Assembly: GCA_913061185.1 (NCBI GenBank)
Contig: CAJXTI010000030.1
Span: forward strand, 1-45,534
Origin: an uncultured Oceanobacter sp.
Lineage (GTDB): Bacteria; Pseudomonadota; Gammaproteobacteria; Pseudomonadales; Oceanobacteraceae
DNA: 45,534 nucleotides
Direction of reading: 5' to 3'
Shown here: in pieces, positions 33,628 through 42,957 of the stretch
Position numbering within the stretch: position 1 is the first letter of the stretch
How the letters are laid out: the number at the start of each line of letters is the position of its first letter
Notes under the pieces: model-generated
Database searches by the model: none
What the model saw: only the letters and a program-made list of their open reading frames with translations
What the model was told of the DNA's origin: nothing
Translations under genes and position numbers: made by a program

Positions 33628-34728
33628 TCAATCCTGCGGTTCGAGCAACCCCGCCGCCGCCCGCTGCCGAATCCCGGACTGGAATGACGGAGACTGCATT
33701 TCCATCAAACGACTCAGCGAGCGCAAGGTATCCGCTGCCAGCGCTGGATCCGCAAGCATCTCCTGGATCGGTCGCTCAGAACTGAGCAGCAGCTTATGTT
33801 TGTGTTCGTAGAGGACATCCACCAGCCAGATAAAACGCCGCAAGGTATCCGCCCGCCACAAATGCCGCGTCTGGATATCGCTAATCACCACCGTCGACCA
33901 GCGCTCCGCCAGCTCCAGATAATCCAGATGTGAACGCGGGCCTTCACAAATCGCCGCCATATCGAACCAGACACAGGATTCATCTAACGCTCGTACTGGC
34001 AACCCTCGGCCACGCAATGGCACAGTAGCGGATTCGGCGTCATTCAGCCGCAGTGCATGCCCCCACTCTGCCAGACGATTCAGCAGCCAGTCATCCGCCG
34101 CTTGGTCCAAGAGGTTGATATAATTTGGCACCAACGCGGCCTCGCGATAGCGATAATCCTGGTCGTGGTCGAGATGCAACACCCGTAAGTGTTTTTCAAT
34201 CATGGCGATGGCACCCAGCGCCCGATGGTGCAAATCCGGATCCGGTAACAACTCTTGAGGGGGATAGTTGGACGTAAGCACGATGACCACACGCTGCTTG
34301 ATCAATACGGCAAGAAAGCGTTCCAGCAGAATCACATCGGCAATATCGTGCAAATGAAATTCATCCAGACAAAACAGGCGGCACTGGCTGGCAACCTGGT
34401 GTGCCAGTGTCACCAGATAGTCATTCTTGCCGCCACTATTCGCCATACCCCGGTGCAAATCCCGCAGAAACGCATGATAGTGGATACGCTTGGCCGCCAG
34501 TGGAAACTGCTGAAACAACGCATCCATCAACAGGGTTTTACCGCGTCCCGGCTCGCCCCATAAATAGGCACCGACCAGCCGCTGGCGACGAATAAAAGAC
34601 AGGTTACGCTTGCCGTGCACAGCCTGCTGTTGCAGCTGCTCCAGCGCCTCGGCGGCACGCTGCTGGCCAACATCGAGTTGAATCTTGCGGTCGCTAAACC
34701 AGGCTAGCAGGGAATGAGGCATCGTCAT
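33628..34728 (-). CDS. zapE: Cell division ATPase ZapE (AFG1-like)
   Basis: A 366-residue P-loop ATPase of the AFG1/ZapE family, which associates with the Z ring in E. coli during late division and under stress. Walker A is GEPGRGKT (58-65), Walker B is FCLDEF (near 119-124), and the LTSNYPP sensor 1 and the family's HRALGAIAMIEKHL and RDLHRGM segments are present. Length is normal. The starts MTMPHSLL (34728) and MPHSLL (34722) are both ATG codons; I give the first. No strong ribosome site is visible. It is followed leftward by the repeats upstream of the AraC gene. Confidence 0.95.
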   Translation of the reverse strand: MTMPHSLLAWFSDRKIQLDVGQQRAAEALEQLQQQAVHGKRNLSFIRRQRLVGAYLWGEPGRGKTLLMDALFQQFPLAAKRIHYHAFLRDLHRGMANSGGKNDYLVTLAHQVASQCRLFCLDEFHLHDIADVILLERFLAVLIKQRVVIVLTSNYPPQELLPDPDLHHRALGAIAMIEKHLRVLHLDHDQDYRYREAALVPNYINLLDQAADDWLLNRLAEWGHALRLNDAESATVPLRGRGLPVRALDESCVWFDMAAICEGPRSHLDYLELAERWSTVVISDIQTRHLWRADTLRRFIWLVDVLYEHKHKLLLSSERPIQEMLADPALAADTLRSLSRLMEMQSPSFQSGIRQRAAAGLLEPQD

Positions 34729-34850
34729 CAAAGGGATCGGTTAAAAAATACAGCCAAGCAAAGAAAGTAGAAAGAACAGACACTCGGGTTTGATTAATCC
34801 AGCGGTTAACTTGAAACAACAGCCGCTAACCGCTAACCGCCGCTGGCAGC

Positions 34851-35327
34851 CTAATCGTCGATTCCGAGCAGTTCCACTTCAAAAATCAACAAGCTACCCG
34901 GCTCAATTCGACCGGCCCGTTGTTTGCCGTAACCCAGCGCTGAAGGAATATAGAAGATGTTTTTCTGCCCGACGGTCATCAGCTGAACGCCTTCGGTCCA
35001 GCCCGCAATCACCTGATTCAGACGAAAGCTGATGGCTTCTCCACGTTCGACCGAGCTGTCGAATACTTTGCCATTTAACAGCGTGCCATGGTAATGAACC
35101 GTCACCTTGCTCGTGGCGACCGGGTGTTGCTCGCCATTGCCTGGCTTCAACACCTTGTATTGCAAACCCGATGCCGTCGTCACCACACCGTCTTCGGCAC
35201 CGTTTTTAGTCAGAAACGCCGTCCCCAGAGTGATATTTTCAGCGGCACCTTTGCTGCCGACACCGGCACGACGCAAGGCATAACCCAACAAACCGGCGAT
35301 CACGGCAACCAGAAGTATTTCCAGCAT
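34851..35327 (-). CDS. FKBP-type peptidyl-prolyl isomerase, membrane-anchored
   Basis: A 158-residue isomerase. Residues 2-20 (LEILLVAVIAGLLGYAL) form a signal anchor, so the FKBP domain likely faces the periplasm. The domain (about 54-158) has SGLQYKVLKPG, VTVHYHGTLLNGKVFDSS, VIAGWTEGVQLM and FYIPSALGYG, all expected for an active FKBP with the conserved Tyr, Phe, Asp and Trp residues of the pocket. ATG at 35327 is used; upstream in-frame codons extend into sequence without family resemblance. It is 55 bp downstream of the DUF599 gene on the same strand, so the two may be co-transcribed. Confidence 0.93.
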   Translation of the reverse strand: MLEILLVAVIAGLLGYALRRAGVGSKGAAENITLGTAFLTKNGAEDGVVTTASGLQYKVLKPGNGEQHPVATSKVTVHYHGTLLNGKVFDSSVERGEAISFRLNQVIAGWTEGVQLMTVGQKNIFYIPSALGYGKQRAGRIEPGSLLIFEVELLGIDD

Positions 35328-35382
35328 GTATTCTACCCAATCATGAATTCGGCCCGAATCATAAGCGACTCGGGCGCAGGAA

Positions 35383-36138
35383 TCAGTAGTTCGACAACTC
35401 CTTGTCATCACGAGTGAGTTTTTCGCCGACGTTTTCGACCATTTTCAGCGCTTTCAGTGAGCTGGATAAAAATTCCCGTTGGTACAGAATCCCCACCACA
35501 GCGGCGGCACCGGCCAGAAACAGCCAAATATTCACGAACCACAACAGCAACGCCAGCGAGAAATAAAATGCCCGCAAGCCGTTATTGTAACTGTGACCGG
35601 CCTGATCGATCACCTTGGCAGCGTAGATGGCAAAACTGCGACGTTCAGCAGCCGTAACGGTTTTGTCATCGGGAAATGGCGCGGCACCAATCAATACAGA
35701 TGCAAACCCGAACTGACGCATGGACCAGGTAAAGGTAAAAAAGGAATAGATAAACACGCTGATCATCACCCCCACTTTCAGCTCCATCGCCAGGATACTG
35801 TCGGGCGTAACAAATGAGATGCTCAGCAACATATTCTGGATTTCATTGACGGCCGACAGCGCGGTCAACAAACCTGCCAACACCAGCACACAGGAAGAGG
35901 CAAAAAAATTGACATTACGCTCGACGTTGGCAAGCAAGGCCGCATCCCCTACCCGGATTTCACGCATCAGCAAGCGCCGCATCCAGTTAATGCGGTGCAC
36001 GTGCATCACCGATGACAGCGAAGCAGAATGTTTGGCCATGTACTTGGCGAAGCGGTCATAGGCAATCCAGCAGAACAGAAACCAGGCCAGGGCAGCCCAG
36101 TTCATCCAGCTGATGATGTCCTCAGGGTTGTTTTGCAA
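35383..36138 (-). CDS. DUF599 family membrane protein
   Basis: A 251-residue inner-membrane protein with about four hydrophobic segments (12-30, 77-100, 120-145, 190-222). The DUF599 block RINWMRRLLMREIRVGDAALLANVERNVNFFASSCVLVLAGLLTAL and the DQAGHSYNNGLRAFYFSLALL region identify it. Function is unknown. A TTG start at 36138 is preferred because GAGG lies six bases upstream; the first in-frame ATG is at 36105, well after that site. The 242-bp gap upstream to arsH holds no gene that I can see. Confidence 0.88.
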   Translation of the reverse strand: MQNNPEDIISWMNWAALAWFLFCWIAYDRFAKYMAKHSASLSSVMHVHRINWMRRLLMREIRVGDAALLANVERNVNFFASSCVLVLAGLLTALSAVNEIQNMLLSISFVTPDSILAMELKVGVMISVFIYSFFTFTWSMRQFGFASVLIGAAPFPDDKTVTAAERRSFAIYAAKVIDQAGHSYNNGLRAFYFSLALLLWFVNIWLFLAGAAAVVGILYQREFLSSSLKALKMVENVGEKLTRDDKELSNY

Positions 36139-36380
36139 AGCATCCTCGATGTCTGAGTGTGGTTTTAATGTTAATAACGTTCTTCTTTCTGCCTGAATTC
36201 AACGCCAAAGTCATATAACCACAGCAGCGTGAAGCAGTGTGTGTATTCAAACAAAGTCTTCGGGAGCCATCCAGCTGGATATATCACGACACTGTTGATT
36301 CAGAACAGGCTAACGGCTGTCTTGATTCTTTGCCCCAAGCCATTCACCCGAAACCATTAACCCAGACTCGTTACCCTGAC

Positions 36381-37091
36381 TCAGTCACCCGCCAGGCGAG
36401 CATGTAACTCGGCGGCAGTTTCCTTGCGCTCAGAGTAACGATCCACCAGGTAATCGCTGCGATCCCGCACCAGATAAGTGAAGCGCACCAGCTCTTCCAT
36501 GACATCAACGACCCGGTCGTAATAACTCGACGGCTTCATCCGGTCGTTGTCATCGAACTCCCGCCAGGCTTTGGCTACCGATGACTGGTTCGGAATGGTC
36601 AGCATCCGCATCCAGCGCCCGAGTACCCGCATCTGGTTGACGGCATTAAATGACTGCGAGCCACCGCTGACCTGCATCACCGCCAGCGTTTTGCCTTGGG
36701 TTGGCCGAACCGAACCGATCGACAGCGGAATCCAGTCGATTTGGGCTTTCATAATACCGGTCATGGCGCCGTGACGTTCCGGCGAAGACCACACCATGCC
36801 CTCGCTCCAGCTGACCAGCTCTCGCAGCTCAGCCACTTTGGGGTGGTCGGCACCGGTATCATCGGGCAATGGCAAGCCGGACGGGTTAAAAATCCGGGTT
36901 TCAGCCCCCATTGCTTCCAGTAACCGCGCCGCTTCTTGCGTTAACAGACGACTGAACGAGCGTTGCCGTACTGAACCATACAACAACAAGATACGCGGCC
37001 GATGGCTCGAAAACGGCCGCCGAAATACCGCTTCTGCTGTCGGTACATGGAACAGGGTTTCTTCAATATTAGGCAGATCAGAACAACTCAC
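36381..37091 (-). CDS. arsH: ArsH, NADPH-dependent FMN reductase / organoarsenical oxidase
   Basis: A 236-residue flavoprotein that oxidises trivalent organoarsenicals (for example methylarsenite) to less toxic pentavalent forms. FMN-binding [12 protein letters not shown] and the family block [24 protein letters not shown], then [31 protein letters not shown], are diagnostic. I choose the GTG at 37091 (AAGG eight bases upstream) because [14 protein letters not shown] is the usual N-terminus. The open frame extends to 37160, which would overlap acr3. It is the last gene of the arsR-arsC-acr3-arsH operon, 34 bp after acr3. Confidence 0.94.
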   Translation of the reverse strand: MSCSDLPNIEETLFHVPTAEAVFRRPFSSHRPRILLLYGSVRQRSFSRLLTQEAARLLEAMGAETRIFNPSGLPLPDDTGADHPKVAELRELVSWSEGMVWSSPERHGAMTGIMKAQIDWIPLSIGSVRPTQGKTLAVMQVSGGSQSFNAVNQMRVLGRWMRMLTIPNQSSVAKAWREFDDNDRMKPSSYYDRVVDVMEELVRFTYLVRDRSDYLVDRYSERKETAAELHARLAGD

Positions 37092-37125
37092 GGGCGTTAC
37101 CTTATGCTTTTGAAAACCACTTGAA

Positions 37126-38145
37126 TCACGCTGGAAACCAGTGCCGGGTGCGATTGGCAAACGCCACCAGCGACAGCATCACCGGCACTTCCACCAACAC
37201 CCCGACGACCGTTGCCAGCGCCGCTCCTGAATGCAAGCCGAACAACGAAATCGCCACCGCCACCGCCAGTTCAAAAAAGTTGCTGGTGCCAATCATGCAG
37301 GCCGGAGCCGCAATGTTATGGGCTAGCTTCAACCGCAGTGCGGCCCAGTAGGCGATCGCAAAAATACCGTAGGTCTGGATCGTCAGCGGAATCGCAATCA
37401 ACAGGATATCCAGCGGCCGGGCAACAATGGTATTGGCCTGCAAGCCAAACAGAATCACCACGGTGGTGATCAAACCTACGATTGACCAGGGCTTGATAGC
37501 ATCAACAAAGCGATTCAGTGCCTCAGCCGAGCCATCCACGGTCAATACCTTGCGGGTGAGATAGCCCGCCAGCAGCGGTAACACCACATACAGACCGACC
37601 GACAGCATCAGCGTATTCCAGGGTACCTGGATGTCGGTCACACCCAGTAAAAAACCGGTAATCGGTGCAAAGGCAAATACCATAATCAGATCATTCACCG
37701 ACACCTGCACCAGTGTGTAGTTGGGGTCGCCCTTGGTCAGTTGGCTCCAGACAAACACCATCGCAGTACAGGGGGCAACGCCCAGCAAGATCATCCCGGC
37801 GATGTATTCACTCGCGGTTTGAGGATCAACCCAGCTGGCAAAAAACACCCGGAAAAACAGCCAGCCAAGTAATGCCATGGAGAACGGCTTGATCAACCAG
37901 TTAATCACCAGCGTCAGCAGCAACCCTTTGGGCTTGCGACCGACGTCGCGGATGGCACCCAGATCGATCTGGATCATCATCGGATAGATCATCAACCAGA
38001 TCAGCACCGCAACCACCAGATTGACCCGCGCCACTTCGGCGGCCGCAATAGCGGTAAACACCTCCGGCACCAACAGGCCCAAAGCCATTCCTGCCACAAT
38101 GGCAGTAGCCACCCAAACCGATAAAAACCGCTCAAAAATTCCCAT
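37126..38145 (-). CDS. acr3: Arsenite efflux transporter Acr3
   Basis: A 339-residue inner-membrane arsenite carrier of the bile/arsenite/riboflavin transporter superfamily, with about ten helices. The essential Cys126 is in [15 protein letters not shown], and [18 protein letters not shown] and [19 protein letters not shown] are typical. It exports As(III), including that produced by the adjacent arsenate reductase. ATG at 38145 is 8 bp after the arsC stop, so translation is likely coupled. It belongs to the Acr3 class rather than ArsB. Confidence 0.96.
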   Translation of the reverse strand: MGIFERFLSVWVATAIVAGMALGLLVPEVFTAIAAAEVARVNLVVAVLIWLMIYPMMIQIDLGAIRDVGRKPKGLLLTLVINWLIKPFSMALLGWLFFRVFFASWVDPQTASEYIAGMILLGVAPCTAMVFVWSQLTKGDPNYTLVQVSVNDLIMVFAFAPITGFLLGVTDIQVPWNTLMLSVGLYVVLPLLAGYLTRKVLTVDGSAEALNRFVDAIKPWSIVGLITTVVILFGLQANTIVARPLDILLIAIPLTIQTYGIFAIAYWAALRLKLAHNIAAPACMIGTSNFFELAVAVAISLFGLHSGAALATVVGVLVEVPVMLSLVAFANRTRHWFPA

Positions 38146-38153
38146 AAGGCCGC

Positions 38154-38621
38154 CTAAAACTCCGTCGCCAGAGACTGTAATTGCGTCTGTATTACAGCGG
38201 CCGACATCGTCATCTCCAGCGCATTCACCTGAGCAAACCGCTGTTTCAAGGTATCAATCAACTGATCAAATGCCTCGGACTGCGCCGCTGCATCGGCTAT
38301 TTTGGACGGATCAGCGAGGCCCCAATGCACCTTGCTGCCAGCACCGATCCAGAGTGGGCAGGCTTCACTCGCCGCACTGTCGCACACCGTAATCACATAA
38401 TCCGGGGCAAACAATTCAAACGCATCCCACGACTGACTCATCAGCCCGGTGGCCGATATGCCATGACGCTGTAGCGCCACCAACGTCCCCGGATACACCT
38501 CACCGGCAGGCTGGCTACCGGCACTGCGCACCTCGAAACGATCATCCAGCACGGCACGGGCAACTGCCTCGGCGACAATACTGCGACAACGATTATGGGT
38601 GCAGACAAACAAGAGTTTCAT
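38154..38621 (-). CDS. arsC: Arsenate reductase ArsC (LMW phosphatase type)
   Basis: A 155-residue cytoplasmic enzyme reducing As(V) to As(III). The P-loop CTHNRCRS has nucleophile Cys7 and Arg13 (CX5R), and Cys80 and Cys88 in [16 protein letters not shown] match the relay cysteines of thioredoxin-coupled enzymes. HWGLADPSK is the general-acid region. The product feeds Acr3. ATG at 38621 lies 27 bp after the arsR stop codon. Second gene of the ars operon. Confidence 0.96.
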   Translation of the reverse strand: MKLLFVCTHNRCRSIVAEAVARAVLDDRFEVRSAGSQPAGEVYPGTLVALQRHGISATGLMSQSWDAFELFAPDYVITVCDSAASEACPLWIGAGSKVHWGLADPSKIADAAAQSEAFDQLIDTLKQRFAQVNALEMTMSAAVIQTQLQSLATEF

Positions 38622-38648
38622 AGTGGCTCCAGCTAAAAAAAAATGGGA

Positions 38649-39026
38649 TCAGAATTGTGCACCTGGCCGTGGCGCGCAGCAGCCGGGTGCTTGCTCAGTC
38701 GGAATGCAGACTTGCAGGCGCGCTTCACACTCGGCAAGGTCGTGCGCATAAAGCTGTGCAACCTGCTCCAGTACGGCGTTGGCAGCCGCATCCAGCATCG
38801 GTTGCAGCCGGTAATACACCCACTGGCCGCGCTTTTCGCCAACCAGCAAGCCACTGGTGCGTAGTAGCGCCAGATGCCGTGAGACCTTGGGCTGGCTCAA
38901 CGCCAACGCTTCGGTCAATTCGCAGACACACAATTCCTTGTGGTTAACAATCAGCATCAGCGCCGCAAACCGGGTCGGGTCGGCCAGCAACTTAAACAAC
39001 TCAACCGGAGGAAAAACGGCAACCAT
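38649..39026 (-). CDS. arsR: Arsenical resistance repressor ArsR
   Basis: A 125-residue winged-helix repressor of the ArsR/SmtB family. The As(III) site ELCVCEL has Cys33 and Cys35, as in E. coli ArsR, and the recognition region ALALSQPKVSRHLALLRTSGLL follows. An extra CC pair near the C-terminus (116-117) may add a ligand. ATG at 39026 has GGAGAG seven bases upstream. The open frame continues upstream through 12-bp repeats, which I do not count. First gene of arsR-arsC-acr3-arsH; released from its operator by arsenite to induce the operon. The likely operator is at 39117-39152. Confidence 0.95.
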   Translation of the reverse strand: MVAVFPPVELFKLLADPTRFAALMLIVNHKELCVCELTEALALSQPKVSRHLALLRTSGLLVGEKRGQWVYYRLQPMLDAAANAVLEQVAQLYAHDLAECEARLQVCIPTEQAPGCCAPRPGAQF

Positions 39027-39038
39027 CAAGCGACTCTC

Positions 39039-39098
39039 CAATCCACGAAACAATCCATGAGACAATCCACGAGACAAGCGTCTTGCCAATCCACAGGC
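39039..39098 (-). repeat. 12-bp tandem repeats in arsR leader
   Basis: CAATCCAC-type units start at 39039, 39051, 39063 and 39087, with a diverged unit at 39075, an exact 12-bp period. They lie between the arsR start codon and its probable operator, hence in the 5' leader. Function unknown; possibly slippage-generated. Confidence 0.7.
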
Positions 39099-39116
39099 AA
39101 ACCACTTGGCCTCAAA

Positions 39117-39152
39117 ATATATGCAAAATCATATATATGATTTTTCATATAT
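39117..39152. promoter_or_regulatory. Overlapping ArsR-type operators between arsR and selD
   Basis: Two overlapping inverted repeats of the form ATATATG-N6-CATATAT are present: 39117-39136 (one mismatch at the flank) and 39133-39152 (perfect, ATATATGA-TTTT-TCATATAT). Their shared centre also makes a perfect 20-bp palindrome at 39125-39144. AT-rich ATAT half-sites with this spacing resemble known ArsR/SmtB operators. The location 90 bp upstream of arsR and 103 bp upstream of selD fits an autoregulatory site. Confidence 0.75.
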
Positions 39153-39254
39153 ACAAGCCAAAACATGCGTACGAAAAAGACCACGCTGACAACCTGCCCA
39201 CAACCCCGTATTATTTCCGCCCGTTTTTTGCACCTGCACGCCGGAGTGACCACC

Positions 39255-40334
39255 ATGACAAACACCCCTATCCGCCTTACCGAATACAGTCACGGAGCCG
39301 GGTGCGGCTGCAAGATTTCGCCCAAAGTGCTGGACACCATTCTGCTCTCCCAACTGCAGCTGCCCGATTTTCCCAACCTGTTGGTGGGCAACAGCAGTAA
39401 AGACGACGCCGCCGCCTACGACATCGGCAATGACCAGGTCGTATTGAGTACCACCGACTTTTTTATGCCCATCGTCGACGATGCGTTTGACTTTGGCCGC
39501 ATCGCCGCCACCAACGCCATCAGCGACATCTACGCCATGGGTGGCAAGCCACTGATGGCAATAGCCATTCTCGGCTGGCCCATTAACACCCTGGCTGCCG
39601 AAGTCGCCCAACAGGTCATTGACGGTGGCCGCCAGGCCTGTGCCGATGCCGGTATTCCCCTCGCCGGAGGCCACAGCATTGACGCACCGGAGCCGATTTT
39701 CGGTTTGGCCGTCACCGGCCTGACCAGCCGCAAAAACCTCAAACAGAACAATCAGGCCCAGGCGGGCGACATTCTTTACCTGACCAAACCGTTGGGTATC
39801 GGCATTCTGACCACCGCCCAGAAACAGAAAAAACTGCTGCCCCAACATACCCATCTGGCCCGCGACATCATGTGCCAGATGAACCGTGTCGGTGCCGAGG
39901 TAGCGCCACTGGAAGGCGTGCACGCGATCACCGACGTCACTGGCTTTGGATTGATGGGTCATTTGCTGGAAGTGTGTGAAGGCAGTGGCGTCACGGCTGT
40001 CATCGACGTCAGCAAGGTGCCGGTCATCAGCGAAGCCCGAGAGTATCTGGCCCAAGGCTGTATTCCCGGCGGCACCGGCCGCAACCAGGACAGCTACGGC
40101 CACAAACTGGCCGACATGCCTCACACCATCAAGGATCTGTTGTGCGACCCGCAAACCAGTGGTGGCCTGTTGATCGCCGTCGCCCCGGAACAGGCAGCCC
40201 GACTGGAAGCTGTACTAAAGCAAGCTAATGTCCATCACCAGCCCATTGGCGCACTGTCGGCCCGGTCTACAGACAACCCGGATACTCCCTTCGTCGCTGT
40301 CCAGGGAGATTGGATCAGCGGAGGATGGTTATGA
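39255..40334 (+). CDS. selD: Selenophosphate synthetase SelD
   Basis: A 359-residue cytoplasmic enzyme making selenophosphate from selenide and [14 protein letters not shown] places the catalytic Cys17 and Lys20 at the same positions as in E. coli; there is no in-frame TGA, so this is the cysteine form. Further motifs are DDAAAYD and [11 protein letters not shown] (Mg-ATP), [22 protein letters not shown] and [13 protein letters not shown] at 39255 has GGAG eight bases upstream; an in-frame ATG at 39165 would add 30 unlikely residues. It overlaps mnmH by four bases (ATGA) and feeds it. No selA or selB is in this window, so tRNA selenation is the visible use. Confidence 0.97.
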   Translation: MTNTPIRLTEYSHGAGCGCKISPKVLDTILLSQLQLPDFPNLLVGNSSKDDAAAYDIGNDQVVLSTTDFFMPIVDDAFDFGRIAATNAISDIYAMGGKPLMAIAILGWPINTLAAEVAQQVIDGGRQACADAGIPLAGGHSIDAPEPIFGLAVTGLTSRKNLKQNNQAQAGDILYLTKPLGIGILTTAQKQKKLLPQHTHLARDIMCQMNRVGAEVAPLEGVHAITDVTGFGLMGHLLEVCEGSGVTAVIDVSKVPVISEAREYLAQGCIPGGTGRNQDSYGHKLADMPHTIKDLLCDPQTSGGLLIAVAPEQAARLEAVLKQANVHHQPIGALSARSTDNPDTPFVAVQGDWISGGWL

Positions 40335-41512
40335 GCGCTGACCAGAGCCAGCCAACACGCCCGGATGCCCGAGAGTTCCTGGATATTTTCCTCAACGACA
40401 TCCCCATGATCGACACCCGTGCCCCGGTTGAATTTGAAAAAGGTGCCTTCCCGACCAGCGTCAGCCTGCCGTTAATGACCAACAGCGAGCGTGAACAGGT
40501 CGGCACCTGCTACAAGCAACAAGGGCAGGAAGAAGCCATTCGACTGGGTCACCAGCTGGTACAGGGAGAGATAAAACAGCAACGAGTGCAAGCCTGGGTC
40601 AACTTCGCCCAGCAGCACCCGCAAGGCTATCTGTACTGCTGGCGTGGCGGTCTGCGCAGCCAGATTTGTCAGCAATGGATGCATGAAGACGGCACCGACT
40701 ACCCCCGTATCACGGGCGGCTACAAGGCCATGCGCAGCTGGATACTGGCAGAGTTCGAGCGCCAGTGCGCCGAATTGCCGATGATCATCCTGGCAGGCAC
40801 CACCGGCTGCAACAAAACCGGCCTGCTCAACCAGCTCCCCAACAGCGTCGACCTCGAAGGCCTGGCCAACCACCTCGGCTCCAGTTTTGGTCGCCGCCCC
40901 TCCGGCCAGCCCAGCCAGCTCAACTTCGAAAACGCCCTCGCCGTCGCCATGCTCAAAGCCGAACACAGCAACAGCGTTCAATCCGGCCAACACCTGGTAT
41001 TGGAAGACGAAAGCATGCTGATTGGCCGTTGCGCCTTGCCACACCTGTTCCGCAACGCCATGGAGCGCAGCCCGGTTGTGGTGCTCGACACCAGCCTCGA
41101 AGAACGGGTTGAACACACCTTTCACAACTACATCCTCACCAAACTGGCGGACTGGCAACAACAAATGAGTGATGAGGATGAAGAACCCGCCTTTGATGCT
41201 TTCGCCAACGACCTGACTGAATCACTCAAACGGGTGAAAAAACGCCTGGGAGGCGTGCGCTACGCCGAAGTGGCCAACGAGATGGAAAATGCCCTCAGCG
41301 CACACCGTCACGGCCACCCCGACGGCCACAGAGGCTGGATTACCGTGCTACTGCGCGACTACTACGACCCCATGTACGAATACCAGCTGAGTAAAAAAAT
41401 GGAACGGGTTATCTTTCAAGGCAACCGCACCGAAGTAAAAGAATTCCTCAGCCGTACAGAGCACGGAGCACAACCAAGTCCCGCTGATATTTCACCCTCC
41501 CAACCTGGATAA
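40331..41512 (+). CDS. mnmH: tRNA 2-selenouridine synthase MnmH (SelU)
   Basis: A 393-residue enzyme that geranylates and then selenates the wobble 2-thiouridine of certain tRNAs, using selenophosphate from SelD. The N-terminal rhodanese domain has the active-site Cys103 in YCWRGGLRS, and the C-terminal P-loop domain has GTTGCNKT (156-163), matching the family P-loop. ATG at 40331 follows GGAGG six bases upstream and overlaps the selD stop in ATGA, so the two are translationally coupled. Length is normal. Confidence 0.96.
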   Translation: MSADQSQPTRPDAREFLDIFLNDIPMIDTRAPVEFEKGAFPTSVSLPLMTNSEREQVGTCYKQQGQEEAIRLGHQLVQGEIKQQRVQAWVNFAQQHPQGYLYCWRGGLRSQICQQWMHEDGTDYPRITGGYKAMRSWILAEFERQCAELPMIILAGTTGCNKTGLLNQLPNSVDLEGLANHLGSSFGRRPSGQPSQLNFENALAVAMLKAEHSNSVQSGQHLVLEDESMLIGRCALPHLFRNAMERSPVVVLDTSLEERVEHTFHNYILTKLADWQQQMSDEDEEPAFDAFANDLTESLKRVKKRLGGVRYAEVANEMENALSAHRHGHPDGHRGWITVLLRDYYDPMYEYQLSKKMERVIFQGNRTEVKEFLSRTEHGAQPSPADISPSQPG

Positions 41513-41516
41513 CCAC

Positions 41517-42722
41517 ATGTCGCTTGCAGCGCTGGATCGCTCCACACAACGCAACCTCGGCAAACTGTTCTCAGCCCAAGCGCTAGGCGGCTCCTCCGCG
41601 CCGATCATCCTTTCCATCGGCGGACTGGTCGGCCAGACACTGACACCCGACCCCGCACTGGCAACACTCCCGGTCAGCCTGTATGGCATCGGTGTCGCGG
41701 TGTCCATGATTCCAGTCTCCCTGCTGATGAAAAATGCCGGACGCAAAATCGCCTACCTCACCGGCACCCTGCTCTGCGTACTGGCCGCACTGCTGGCAAC
41801 CACCGCCATCGTCAACGCCTCCTTCTGGCTGTTTTGCGCCGCCCTCGGGTTGGCCGGATTTTATGGTGCCTGCGTGCAAAACTACCGTTTTGCTGCTTCC
41901 GATCTGGTACCCGCCAGCCACAAACCCAACGCCATCTCCCTGATCATGCTAGGTGGACTGGCCGCCGCCGTGATTGGCCCACAAACCGTGTACTGGACGC
42001 AAAATACCTGGGCATCAGCCCCCTTTGCGGGCAGCTTTATTGGCCAGGCCATACTGGCACTGCTCGCCATCCCCATCCTGCTATCACTCAAACTGCCCCC
42101 ATCTCATGAAGCCGATATTAACGGCGACGCCCGCCCCTTGTGGCAGATCGCCAAAAGCCCCGGATTTATCACCGCCGCCCTCGCAGGCACCGTCTCATAC
42201 GCACTGATGTCCTTCATCATGACCGCCGCACCCATCGCCATGGTGCACCAAGGCCACAGCGCCGGAGATGCCACCCTCGGCATTCAATGGCACATCCTCG
42301 CCATGTTTGGCCCGAGTTTTTTCACCGGCAAACTGATCGCCCGCTTCGGTGCGCGCTGGATCACCGCGCTAGGACTGATGCTACTGTTTACCTCCGCCGT
42401 TACCGCCATGTCCGGGATGGAAGTGATACACTTCTGGGGATCACTGATCCTGCTCGGACTGGGCTGGAACTTCGGTTTTATTGGCGCCACCACCCTGCTC
42501 ACCCACACCTACCAACCCTCGGAAAAATCCAAGGTACAAGCCCTCAACGACCTACTGGTATTTGGTACCGTCGCCGCAGCCTCCCTGGGCGCAGGCAGAC
42601 AATTCAACCTCTACGGCTGGTACGAACTCAACCTGATCACCTTCCCCGTGATCGCCGTTACCCTGCTGTTACTTGTGGCTCTGCCCTGGTGGCAAAAAAA
42701 CAGCCAAAAACCTTTACTCTGA
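41517..42722 (+). CDS. Major facilitator superfamily transporter
   Basis: A 401-residue inner-membrane protein with twelve predicted helices. The loop between helices 2 and 3 (MKNAGRKIAYLTGTLL) is a version of the MFS A-motif, and the two-fold six-helix halves are separated by a cytoplasmic loop around 195-215. Sequence does not give a substrate, and it is not a drug-efflux subtype I recognise. ATG at 41517 is 4 bp after the mnmH stop, so it may be read from the selD-mnmH transcript. A role in selenium handling is only suggested by position. Confidence 0.88.
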   Translation: MSLAALDRSTQRNLGKLFSAQALGGSSAPIILSIGGLVGQTLTPDPALATLPVSLYGIGVAVSMIPVSLLMKNAGRKIAYLTGTLLCVLAALLATTAIVNASFWLFCAALGLAGFYGACVQNYRFAASDLVPASHKPNAISLIMLGGLAAAVIGPQTVYWTQNTWASAPFAGSFIGQAILALLAIPILLSLKLPPSHEADINGDARPLWQIAKSPGFITAALAGTVSYALMSFIMTAAPIAMVHQGHSAGDATLGIQWHILAMFGPSFFTGKLIARFGARWITALGLMLLFTSAVTAMSGMEVIHFWGSLILLGLGWNFGFIGATTLLTHTYQPSEKSKVQALNDLLVFGTVAAASLGAGRQFNLYGWYELNLITFPVIAVTLLLLVALPWWQKNSQKPLL

Positions 42723-42759
42723 CGCCAGAATTAGTGGCTACAAAACTATCGATGACCAT

Positions 42760-42798
42760 CACTCGGTTTATTCTCCGTGCGACCAAATAAACCGAGTG
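42760..42798. repeat. 13-bp inverted repeat carrying crRNA-handle motif
   Basis: CACTCGGTTTATT (42760-42772) and AATAAACCGAGTG (42786-42798) are exact complements around a 13-base loop. Each arm contains ATAAACCG or its complement, the 8-base type I-E crRNA handle present in the nearby repeats. It follows the MFS stop codon by 37 bp and has no T tract. Confidence 0.85.
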
Positions 42799-42863
42799 CA
42801 CCCAACTGCCGGTACAAGTTATTGCGGCCTAATGCCATATCGATAACTGAAAATTACCCGCTC

Positions 42864-42896
42864 AAAAAACAAAGGCTTGCAGTAGAGGAAAGCCTC
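42864..42896 (-). terminator. Probable terminator of the leftward CRISPR transcript
   Basis: Read on the minus strand, AGGCTT (42890-42895) pairs with AAGCCT (42873-42878) and TTTGTTTTTTG follows. The stem is only six to seven pairs, but the position, about 60 bp beyond the trailer-end repeat, suits the end of a pre-crRNA transcript. Confidence 0.55.
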
Positions 42897-42957
42897 ACCA
42901 AGTCAAATCACAGCACAATTCAATATGCACTGGAGCCACATCTACTAATCATTGATT

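Noticed and set aside
39129-40154. 341-codon minus-strand frame opposite selD
   Set aside because: Antisense shadow of a clear SelD; Gly/Val/Ala-rich and not protein-family-like.
39255-40334. Selenocysteine-containing SelD
   Set aside because: The active site has TGC cysteine codons and the frame has no internal TGA, so no SECIS element is expected.
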